Source of the DNA: Streptomyces sp. NRRL B-1140
Lineage (GTDB): Bacteria > Actinomycetota > Actinomycetes > Streptomycetales > Streptomycetaceae
Length of the DNA stretch: 19,254 bases
Direction of reading: 5' to 3'
NCBI RefSeq assembly: GCF_001280065.1
Contig: NZ_LGEA01000126.1
Location: forward strand, 1 to 19,254
Shown here: piece by piece, positions 1 to 5,693 of the stretch
Layout: each line of letters opens with the position of its first letter
Position numbering within the stretch: the stretch's first letter is position 1
Made by a program: the position numbers and the translations under genes
The notes under the pieces: generated by a model
What the model saw: only the letters and a program-made list of their open reading frames with translations
What the model was told of the DNA's origin: nothing
Databases searched by the model: none

Positions 1-318
1 CACCAGCGCCGGCTCCCCCAGCCCTCTATCCCCGCCCCTGCCGCCACCTCCGGCCCGACGCTATGCCGCCGCCCTGATCCGCCGGCAGAACGCACCACGG
101 GCACACGGGCGCACCGAGCACCCCCGCCGGGCCGCGCGCCCCCCTCAGCCCGCGCACGCGCGGGCCGACTGCGCCGCCCAGCCCTCCGAGCCGAGCGGCG
201 CCACCACTGATGGGAGCCCCAGAGAACCCACGAGACCCATGAGACCCACCAGACACACGAAGCCCGCATGGCCGAGTCGGCCCGCCCGCCCCGTCGCCCG
301 TTCCCGCGCCCGCTGCCA
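1..318. other. Left-edge region without a supported gene
   Basis: No recognisable protein family, RNA gene or mobile element is visible here. Several frames stay open only because the DNA is very GC-rich, and their conceptual products are Pro/Arg/Ala-rich with no family resemblance. A 7-bp GC hairpin (148-165, stem GCCCGCG/CGCGGGC, loop CACG) lies downstream of dpsB on the minus strand. It could contribute to dpsB termination, but it has no T-run. The last coding stretch of a gene entering from the left cannot be excluded. Confidence 0.4.
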
Positions 319-789
319 TCACCCGTTCTCGGCCTGGAACATCCAGTGGTGCTTCTCCAGGTCCGCCGTGATCCCGATGAAGATGTCCTGGCTCACCGGA
401 TCCGGCTCGCCGGTCGTCTCCACCCGCTCCCGCATCCGCGTGATCACCGCTCCCAGCGCCTCGACCAGCGTCCCCACGGCGGTCGTGTCGTCCACCCAAC
501 CCTCAGGCGTCACCCCGATCCCGCTGCCGACGGCCACCGTGGCGGCACGCCCGTCGGGAGAGATACCGAGTGCCGCGGCCCGTTCGGCCACGGTGTCGGA
601 GTACCTCCGCGCGGTGTCGACGACTTCGTCGAGCTGGAGGTGCACGGAACGGAAGCGCGGCCCCACCACGTTCCAGTGGATCTGCTTCGCCACGAGGGCG
701 AGATCCACCAGGTCGACCAGGGCACCTTGCAGCGCCTCGGACACGGTCTTCAGGTTCGCGTCCGTCAATGGGCTCTTCACGACGTACAT
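319..789 (-). CDS. dpsB: Dps-family ferroxidase / DNA-protection protein (DpsB-like)
   Basis: A mini-ferritin of 156 residues, the usual Dps length. Dps proteins form 12-subunit cytoplasmic cages that oxidise and store Fe2+ using hydrogen peroxide, and many also compact the nucleoid. The full inter-subunit ferroxidase set is visible with canonical spacing: His38, His50, Asp54, Asp65 and Glu69, with His38 in the signature HWNVxGxxF. The N-terminal tail is short and not Lys-rich, so strong DNA binding through an N-terminal tail is not evident. The start at 789 is chosen because GGAGG lies 5 nt upstream; a longer in-frame ATG at 861 gives a Cys/Arg/Trp-rich extension unlike the family. The gene follows clgR at 254 bp and probably has its own promoter. 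The name dpsB rests on position next to the clgR-cinA-pgsA block, as for SCO5756. Confidence 0.9.
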   Translation of the reverse strand: MYVVKSPLTDANLKTVSEALQGALVDLVDLALVAKQIHWNVVGPRFRSVHLQLDEVVDTARRYSDTVAERAAALGISPDGRAATVAVGSGIGVTPEGWVDDTTAVGTLVEALGAVITRMRERVETTGEPDPVSQDIFIGITADLEKHHWMFQAENG

Positions 790-908
790 CCGCACCTCCG
801 AGGACTGCCCCCGCCATCCCCTCCACGATGACCGCCGCACGCCACACCGGCAAACGCACACAAATCAGACACAGCGCTCGCGTGACGGCACAGCCCGGGC
901 CGAGGCGC

Positions 909-938
909 GCGAAAACCGGAGCCGCACAAGCGAAAACC
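909..938. promoter_or_regulatory. Direct repeat upstream of dpsB, possible regulator site
   Basis: The 9-mer GCGAAAACC occurs at 909-917 and again at 930-938. The 21-bp spacing is two helical turns, so both copies face the same side of the DNA. They lie 120-150 bp upstream of the dpsB start in otherwise GC-only sequence. This is compatible with tandem binding of a regulator, but no known operator consensus was recognised. Confidence 0.25.
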
Positions 939-967
939 CCGGGCGACACCCCTCCGGCTCTCCCGGA

Positions 968-986
968 GAGGCCCGGCCGGGGCCTC
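968..986 (-). terminator. GC hairpin downstream of clgR, possible terminator
   Basis: A perfect 7-bp inverted repeat, GAGGCCC / GGGCCTC, with a 5-nt loop, 58 bp past the clgR stop and before dpsB. It has no T-run, which is common for Streptomyces terminators but leaves the call weak. Confidence 0.3.
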
Positions 987-1043
987 ACCACTTCTCAGCG
1001 CCTGATCGGCGCCGTTCCTGTCATGCCGCGCAGACGCGAAACC

Positions 1044-1424
1044 TCACGCGGCGACGACGTCCACCGCTTCGGCGGGCGCCTTGATGGTCACCCGTTCCGG
1101 TGGCACGCCGGTCACCGAGACGGAACCCAGCATCGAGCGAACCGGCGTGGGTACAGGCTCGCTGGGGGTGGCCGCAGCAGACTGGGCCAGCTCGGCGAGG
1201 GCGAGCTCGTCGCTCACTTCCCGCATGAGCTCGGACATCCGTACGTCCAGCGCGTCGCAGATCGCGGAGAGCAGCTCGGAGGAAGCCTCCTTCTGCCCCC
1301 GCTCCACCTCGGAGAGATAGCCGAGTGAGACTCGGGCGGACGAGGAGACTTCGCGCAGAGTACGGCCCTGGCGCTGGCGCTGCCGACGCAGCACGTCACC
1401 CAGCAGGCGACGGAGCAGAATCAT
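1044..1424 (-). CDS. clgR: ClgR-family transcriptional activator of clp/lon protease genes
   Basis: A 126-residue protein with an N-terminal Cro/CI-type helix-turn-helix (about residues 10-65, including [21 protein letters not shown]) and an Ala/Pro/Val-rich C-terminal tail. The start at 1424 has a GGAGGGAG ribosome site; an 11-residue upstream extension is possible but has no support. ClgR of actinobacteria activates clpP1P2, clpC and lon, and the order pgsA-(cinA)-clgR is conserved from mycobacteria to Streptomyces, which supports the name. The protein ends in Val-Val-Ala-Ala; Streptomyces ClgR is reported to be degraded by Clp proteases through C-terminal alanines, so this end is likely a degron giving feedback. 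It lies 109 bp after cinA, enough for its own promoter, although I could not find a convincing ClgR box there. Confidence 0.87.
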   Translation of the reverse strand: MILLRRLLGDVLRRQRQRQGRTLREVSSSARVSLGYLSEVERGQKEASSELLSAICDALDVRMSELMREVSDELALAELAQSAAATPSEPVPTPVRSMLGSVSVTGVPPERVTIKAPAEAVDVVAA

Positions 1425-1533
1425 CGGTGGCTCCCTCCTCGGACCGCGTAGCCGCATCCATTACGCCCCACCGTACCGCCTTGCGCCGCGGCCGTGCGGG
1501 GAGCGATGTCGTGTTCACTCAGGGCTGCAAACA

Positions 1534-2079
1534 TCAAAACCCCCCGTTCCGTTCCGTATCCTGTGCCCGCTCATTCCCAGTCTGTCCGCCCGCAAGCCCC
1601 TCCAGGAGCAGTGCGAGTACGCTCCGTACACTCTCTCTACGAATTTCCGCGCGGCCGCCGTTCAACCGCAGAGCCTCCACTTTTCCGCCGCCGGCAGAAC
1701 CCGGATCCGCCGCCAAGGGCCCGTCCACGGCGACGAAGACCGTGCCGACGGGCTGCCAGTCCTGCGGCTCGGGGCCGGCGACACCCGTGGTCGCGATGCC
1801 CCAGTCGGTGCCGAGCACCTTGCGCACACCGGCCGCCATCTGCGCTGCGACCTGCGCATCCACCGCTCCCCGGGTCTCCAGCAGGGCGGCGTCGACATCG
1901 AGCAGGTCATGCTTCAGCTCGGTGGCGTAAGCGGTCACGGAGCCCCGGAACACCTTGGACGCTCCCGGGACCGACGTGATCTCCGCCGCAACGAGGCCAC
2001 CGGTCAGCGACTCCGCCACGGCGAGCGTCTCGCCCTTCACCGTGAGTAGTCGCACCACGTCGGTGGCCGTGGAACTCAC
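1534..2079 (-). CDS. cinA: CinA C-terminal-domain protein, probable nicotinamide-nucleotide amidase (PncC)
   Basis: A 181-residue protein matching the CinA C-terminal (PncC) domain alone; the N-terminal molybdopterin-binding-like domain of full-length CinA (about 400 residues) is absent. Visible family motifs are AESLTGG near residue 22, the SVTAYATELK segment and TTGVAGPEP. PncC-type enzymes deamidate nicotinamide mononucleotide to nicotinate mononucleotide in NAD salvage. Translation starts at GTG 2079, inside the end of pgsA: the GTGA overlap makes the pgsA TGA and the cinA GTG share bases, with AAGGAAG just upstream. The two genes are therefore almost certainly translationally coupled. 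A longer frame extending into pgsA to 2382 is discarded. The last 20 or so residues are polar and variable-looking. The enzymatic role is inferred from the family. Confidence 0.87.
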   Translation of the reverse strand: MSSTATDVVRLLTVKGETLAVAESLTGGLVAAEITSVPGASKVFRGSVTAYATELKHDLLDVDAALLETRGAVDAQVAAQMAAGVRKVLGTDWGIATTGVAGPEPQDWQPVGTVFVAVDGPLAADPGSAGGGKVEALRLNGGRAEIRRESVRSVLALLLEGLAGGQTGNERAQDTERNGGF

Positions 2080-2993
2080 GCTTCCTTCTCCTCCAACGCG
2101 GCCTTGCGCTCGGCGATTCCCTGCCTGCGCAAGACAATGGCCTGTTTCACATAGTCGAGTCCGGTCACCACGGTCAGCACGACCGCCGCAGCCATCACCC
2201 ACCACCTCAGGGTCGCCAGCCAACCCGTCAGCGGCAGGACGTACATGCCCACGGCGACGCCCTGGGTGAGCGTCTTCAGCTTGCCCCCGCGGCTGGCGGG
2301 AATGACGCCGTACCGGATGACCAGAAAACGCAGCAGGGTGATCCCCAGTTCCCTGCCGAGGATGACACCGGTCACCCACCACGGCAGATCACCGAGCGCG
2401 GAGAGACAGATCAGCGCCGCACCCATGATCGCCTTGTCGGCGATGGGGTCGGCGATCTTCCCGAAGTCCGTGACCAGGTTGTACGTGCGCGCCAGATGCC
2501 CGTCGAACAGGTCGGTGATCATGGCGATCGCGAAAGCGGCCCAGGCGAAGGCCCGCCACGCCGGGTCGTAGCCGCCGTCGGCGAGCATCAGCGCGACGAA
2601 GGCCGGTACGAGCACCAGCCTGAGCATGGTCAGGAGGTTGGCGATGTTCCAGACGCTCGCCTCGTTGACGGCTGCGGCAGCGATCTTCTTGCCGCGCGGG
2701 GTCTTCCCCTCATCCTGGGCGCCGAGACCGGGGTCCTCCTCCTGGGCTGGCTCGCCGGCACCGGGCCCCGCGCCGGAAGTCCCGGCGGGCCCCACCTGCG
2801 GACCGGGCCCTGAACCGGCGGCCTCACCGTGCCCCGCGTCGGCCGCCGCGGCACGCCCCGCTCCGGACGCCGGGCCCTCGGCCGACCGCGCGGACGCATG
2901 GCCCGAGGCCACCGGAGGCGCGGCGGCCGCACCGGCCGCGGCCCTCCTCGCGCCGGAAGCGCCTCCCGCCGCGGATGCCGGGACACCGGTCAT
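2076..2993 (-). CDS. pgsA: CDP-diacylglycerol-glycerol-3-phosphate 3-phosphatidyltransferase
   Basis: An integral membrane CDP-alcohol phosphatidyltransferase of 305 residues, predicted to make phosphatidylglycerol phosphate from CDP-diacylglycerol and glycerol-3-phosphate. The catalytic signature DGxxAR-x8-G-x3-D-x3-D is complete around residues 160-185 (DGHLAR, then G and two Asp). Hydrophobic segments run from about residue 115 to 285. The first 105-110 residues are an unusual Ala/Gly/Pro-rich, disordered-looking extension before the conserved [11 protein letters not shown] start of the enzyme core. Typical PgsA proteins are 180-200 residues, so the tail is an actinobacterial add-on or the true start lies further in. 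The ATG at 2993 has GAGGAGG upstream and overlaps the rimO stop as ATGA, which supports the long form. Related family members, such as a phosphatidylinositol-phosphate synthase, are possible, but context and motif favour PgsA. Confidence 0.88.
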   Translation of the reverse strand: MTGVPASAAGGASGARRAAAGAAAAPPVASGHASARSAEGPASGAGRAAAADAGHGEAAGSGPGPQVGPAGTSGAGPGAGEPAQEEDPGLGAQDEGKTPRGKKIAAAAVNEASVWNIANLLTMLRLVLVPAFVALMLADGGYDPAWRAFAWAAFAIAMITDLFDGHLARTYNLVTDFGKIADPIADKAIMGAALICLSALGDLPWWVTGVILGRELGITLLRFLVIRYGVIPASRGGKLKTLTQGVAVGMYVLPLTGWLATLRWWVMAAAVVLTVVTGLDYVKQAIVLRRQGIAERKAALEEKEA

Positions 2994-4489
2994 CTGCCCG
3001 CCTCCTCACTCCACGCAGGCGACGTGAGCGAGCCCTGCAGCGGCTCGGCCACCAGGTCGACACCCTCCGTACCGACCACCTTCGCCTCGACCATACGGCC
3101 GACCCGCAGGCCCGCGCCGCTCGTGAGCAGCACCTGGCCGTCCGTCTCGGGCGCCTGGTGCTCGGCACGGCCGTACACACCGTCCTCGTCGACGGACTCG
3201 ACGAGGACCCGCACGCTCTGGCCGACGCGCTCCTCGGCCCGCTGCGAGACGAGTTCCTCCGCCAGGCGCGAGATGTGGGCCAGCCGCTCGGCGACGACAT
3301 CCTCGTCGAGCTTGGTGTCATAGGTCGCGGCCTCGGTGCCTTCCTCGTCGGAGTAGCCGAAGACGCCGATCGCGTCCAGCCGCGCGCCGTTCAGGAACCG
3401 TTCCAGCTCGGCGAGGTCGGCCTCGCTCTCGCCGGGGAAACCGACGATGAAGTTCGAGCGGACACCGGCCTCCGGCGCCTTGCTCCGGATGGTGTCGAGG
3501 AGCTCCAGGAAGCGGTCGGTGTCGCCGAAGCGGCGCATCGCGCGCAGCACGCCGGGCGCGGAGTGCTGGAAGGACAGGTCGAAGTAGGGCGCGACCTTCG
3601 GGGTCGAGGTGAGCACGTCGATGAGGCCGGGCCGCATCTCGGCCGGCTGGAGATAGCTGACGCGGACACGCTCGATGCCGTCGACCTCGGCCAGCTCGGG
3701 CAGCAGCGACTCCAGCAGGCGGATGTCGCCGAGGTCCTTGCCGTAGGAGGTGTTGTTCTCGGAGACCAGCATGATCTCCTTCACGCCCTGCTCGGCCAGC
3801 CAGCGCGTCTCGTTCAGCACGTCGCTCGGGCGGCGGGAGATGAAGGAGCCGCGGAAGGAGGGGATGGCGCAGAAGGAGCAGCGGCGGTCGCAGCCGGAGG
3901 CGAGCTTCACGGAGGCGACCGGGGAGCCGTCCAGGCGTCGGCGCAGGGGCGCACGCGGGCCCGAGGCCGGAGCAAGGCCCTCCGGGAGGTCCGCCGGCGC
4001 GACGGCGGGCTCGGCCGGGCCGTGTCCGGGCAGGGCGACCGCGCCGGCCGATTCCTGGCGCTCGGCGGGGCTGATCGGCAGCAGCTTGCGCCGGTCGCGC
4101 GGGGTGTGGGAGGCGTGGATTCCGCCGTTGAGGATGGTCTGCAGGCGGTCCGAGATGTCCGAGTAGTCGTCGAAGCCGAGCACGCCGTCGGCCTCGGGGA
4201 GGGCGTCGGCGAGCTCCTTGCCGTACCGCTCGGCCATGCAGCCCACCGCCACGACGGCCTGGGTTCTGCCGTGCCCCTTGAGGTCGTTGGCTTCGAGGAG
4301 GGCGTCGACGGAGTCCTTCTTGGCGGCTTCGACGAAGCCGCAGGTGTTCACGACGGCGACGTCCGCGTTCTCGGCGTCCTCCACGAGCTGCCAGCCGTCC
4401 GCCTCCAAACGGCCTGCGAGCTCCTCCGAGTCCACCTCGTTACGGGCGCAGCCAAGGGTGACCAGTGCGACGGTACGGCGTTCAGGCAT
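2990..4489 (-). CDS. rimO: Ribosomal protein S12 methylthiotransferase RimO
   Basis: A radical SAM methylthiotransferase of 499 residues that methylthiolates the conserved aspartate of ribosomal protein S12. All signature residues are present: three N-terminal cluster cysteines (Cys14 in TLGCARN, Cys50 in NTCGF, Cys84 in VGCMAERY) and the radical SAM CxxxCxxC at Cys200, Cys204 and Cys207. A TRAM domain occupies roughly the last 65 residues. [14 protein letters not shown] and [10 protein letters not shown] favour RimO over the tRNA enzyme MiaB. Between the two iron-sulfur modules is an Ala/Pro/Gly-rich insert at about residues 140-185, making it longer than the roughly 440-residue E. coli enzyme. 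The start at 4489 is the conserved MPERR...; upstream in-frame codons to 4564 run through a terminator hairpin. Its stop overlaps the pgsA start, so rimO heads the rimO-pgsA-cinA unit. Confidence 0.93.
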   Translation of the reverse strand: MPERRTVALVTLGCARNEVDSEELAGRLEADGWQLVEDAENADVAVVNTCGFVEAAKKDSVDALLEANDLKGHGRTQAVVAVGCMAERYGKELADALPEADGVLGFDDYSDISDRLQTILNGGIHASHTPRDRRKLLPISPAERQESAGAVALPGHGPAEPAVAPADLPEGLAPASGPRAPLRRRLDGSPVASVKLASGCDRRCSFCAIPSFRGSFISRRPSDVLNETRWLAEQGVKEIMLVSENNTSYGKDLGDIRLLESLLPELAEVDGIERVRVSYLQPAEMRPGLIDVLTSTPKVAPYFDLSFQHSAPGVLRAMRRFGDTDRFLELLDTIRSKAPEAGVRSNFIVGFPGESEADLAELERFLNGARLDAIGVFGYSDEEGTEAATYDTKLDEDVVAERLAHISRLAEELVSQRAEERVGQSVRVLVESVDEDGVYGRAEHQAPETDGQVLLTSGAGLRVGRMVEAKVVGTEGVDLVAEPLQGSLTSPAWSEEAGR

Positions 4490-4496
4490 GGGCTCA

Positions 4497-4502
4497 AGAC
4501 TA
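4497..4502 (-). promoter_or_regulatory. Candidate -10 box for a leaderless rimO transcript
   Basis: TAGTCT on the minus strand ends exactly 7 nt before the rimO ATG, the geometry of actinobacterial leaderless promoters (TANNNT followed by about 7 nt and the start codon). The Shine-Dalgarno sequence is poor (only TTGAG). No good -35 hexamer is seen at 17-18 nt. Confidence 0.4.
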
Positions 4503-4528
4503 CTTCGTTCCGCTGACACCCCATGTCG

Positions 4529-4559
4529 ACGGGGTTGGCCGTTTCCCGGCCAACCCCGT
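4529..4559 (-). terminator. Strong 13-bp hairpin between the RodZ-like gene and rimO
   Basis: A perfect 13-bp inverted repeat, ACGGGGTTGGCCG / CGGCCAACCCCGT, with a 5-nt loop, 23 bp downstream of the RodZ-like stop codon. There is no T-run. It is the best candidate for terminating the RodZ-like transcript and separating it from rimO. Confidence 0.6.
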
Positions 4560-4582
4560 GCCAACTGGACCTTTCGGGCTGA

Positions 4583-5431
4583 TCACCCGGCTTCGGGATC
4601 GCCCTTCGTGTACGTCAGGCGTTCGACGGACCCCGGCTGGAAGTCCTCCTCGATCTTCTTGCCGTTGACGAAGAGGTCGATCGCGCCGGCGTCCCCGAGG
4701 ACGAGGTGCACCTTGGAGCTGTCCTGGAAGGTCTTGGTGTCGCCCTGCTTGAGGACGCCGTCGAAGATCATCCGGCCGTTGTGGTCCTTGGCGGCGATCC
4801 AGCTGCGGCCGTCGGCCGCGGCCACCCGGACGGTCACCTTGTCCTGCGGCGCGGCGGCGATGGCGCTGTCCGACGGCTCGGGTTCGGGGTCGGCGGGCTT
4901 CTTGGTCTTGGTGGTCGGGGAGGCGGAGTCGCTGGGCGTGGAGCCCTCGGCCACGTTCGCCTCGTTGCCGCTGTCGTCGCCGCCCTGGAACATCGTGAAG
5001 CCGACGAAGCCGATCACGGCGACGATCGCGGCAACCATGGCGGCGGTCCAGTTGGGACCCCGCCGCTCCGGACGGATACGTTCCGCCTCGAAGAGGGGAG
5101 CCGCCGGGGTCGGCGCCGGCCGCCCGCCGTGCTCGTCGCCGTACTGGGCGAGCAGCGGCTCGGGGTCGAGGTGGACGGCCTTGGCCAGGGTCCTGATGTG
5201 CCCACGGGCGTAGACGTCCCCACCGCAGGGGGAGAAGTCGTCCGCCTCGATCGCGTGCACGATGTTCATGCGGACCCGGGTGGCGCTACTGACGTCGTCG
5301 ACGGTCAGCCCGGCGGCGATACGAGCCTGCTGCAGGACATGACCGATGGAGGGGCGGGCTTCCTCGCGGTCTGCTTCGACGTGCTCGTTTTCGAACGGAC
5401 GCTCGTCTTCAGGGGAGTTGCCGATGGACAC
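4583..5431 (-). CDS. RodZ-like membrane protein: XRE helix-turn-helix, one TM segment, DUF4115-type C-terminus
   Basis: A 282-residue protein with the RodZ layout. A cytoplasmic HTH_25-type domain occupies about residues 27-95 (IGHVLQQARIAAGLTVDDVS, and the family hallmark GGDVYARGHIRTLA). A single transmembrane helix lies at about 127-148. A Ser/Thr/Pro/Lys-rich linker at about 150-195 leads to an extracytoplasmic beta domain like DUF4115 (about 195-275). RodZ proteins tie the MreB cytoskeleton to the envelope in rods; in Streptomyces the exact role is not established by this sequence. The start is GTG at 5431 with GAAAGG upstream. It stands alone, bounded by a 13-bp hairpin downstream and a 262-bp gap to ftsK upstream, so it is likely monocistronic. 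I leave the symbol blank because orthology to E. coli rodZ is only by architecture. Confidence 0.85.
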   Translation of the reverse strand: MSIGNSPEDERPFENEHVEADREEARPSIGHVLQQARIAAGLTVDDVSSATRVRMNIVHAIEADDFSPCGGDVYARGHIRTLAKAVHLDPEPLLAQYGDEHGGRPAPTPAAPLFEAERIRPERRGPNWTAAMVAAIVAVIGFVGFTMFQGGDDSGNEANVAEGSTPSDSASPTTKTKKPADPEPEPSDSAIAAAPQDKVTVRVAAADGRSWIAAKDHNGRMIFDGVLKQGDTKTFQDSSKVHLVLGDAGAIDLFVNGKKIEEDFQPGSVERLTYTKGDPEAG

Positions 5432-5473
5432 GGGGGCGCCTTTCGAGCGTGTAGCCGCCTGTGCTGGAAGTTC

Positions 5474-5504
5474 AGTCTAGGGGGGTACCAAAAGGGTGGG
5501 GCAA
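5474..5504 (-). promoter_or_regulatory. Candidate promoter of the RodZ-like gene
   Basis: On the minus strand TTGCCC (5499-5504) and TAGACT (5474-5479) resemble -35 and -10 boxes of the major Streptomyces sigma factor. They are 19 bp apart, slightly longer than ideal. The predicted leader is about 35 nt and includes the GAAAGG ribosome site. Confidence 0.35.
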
Positions 5505-5526
5505 CCGGGCGGTGTCACTTTGTACG

Positions 5527-5554
5527 CCATCGGAATGGCCCGACATTCCGATGG
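5527..5554. promoter_or_regulatory. 28-bp perfect inverted repeat between ftsK and the RodZ-like gene
   Basis: CCATCGGAATG and its exact reverse complement CATTCCGATGG are separated by 6 bp. The arms are more AT-rich than the surrounding DNA. The repeat lies 22 bp upstream of the candidate -35 box of the RodZ-like gene and 140 bp after the ftsK stop. It may be an operator for a dimeric regulator or, read as RNA, an ftsK terminator (an 11-bp stem with a 6-nt loop, no T-run). The sequence alone does not decide. Confidence 0.5.
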
Positions 5555-5693
5555 TGGGGTCGCTGTTCGTCGCTTCCCTCAACTTGACGTACACCGAAGG
5601 GAAACGGTTGCCCGATGATCCCTCACGGATGCGTCACGATCCGGACCCGATTGCCGTAACGCTCCGTGTCGGCGATCACCGTGTCCCGCCTCC

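Noticed and set aside
239..1084. Plus-strand open frame opposite dpsB and the clgR gap
   Set aside because: Arg/Ser/Thr/Pro-rich product; it covers dpsB, whose ferroxidase residues are complete on the minus strand.
2975..4516. Plus-strand open frame of about 510 codons opposite rimO
   Set aside because: Shadow of rimO; low-complexity composition and no motif.
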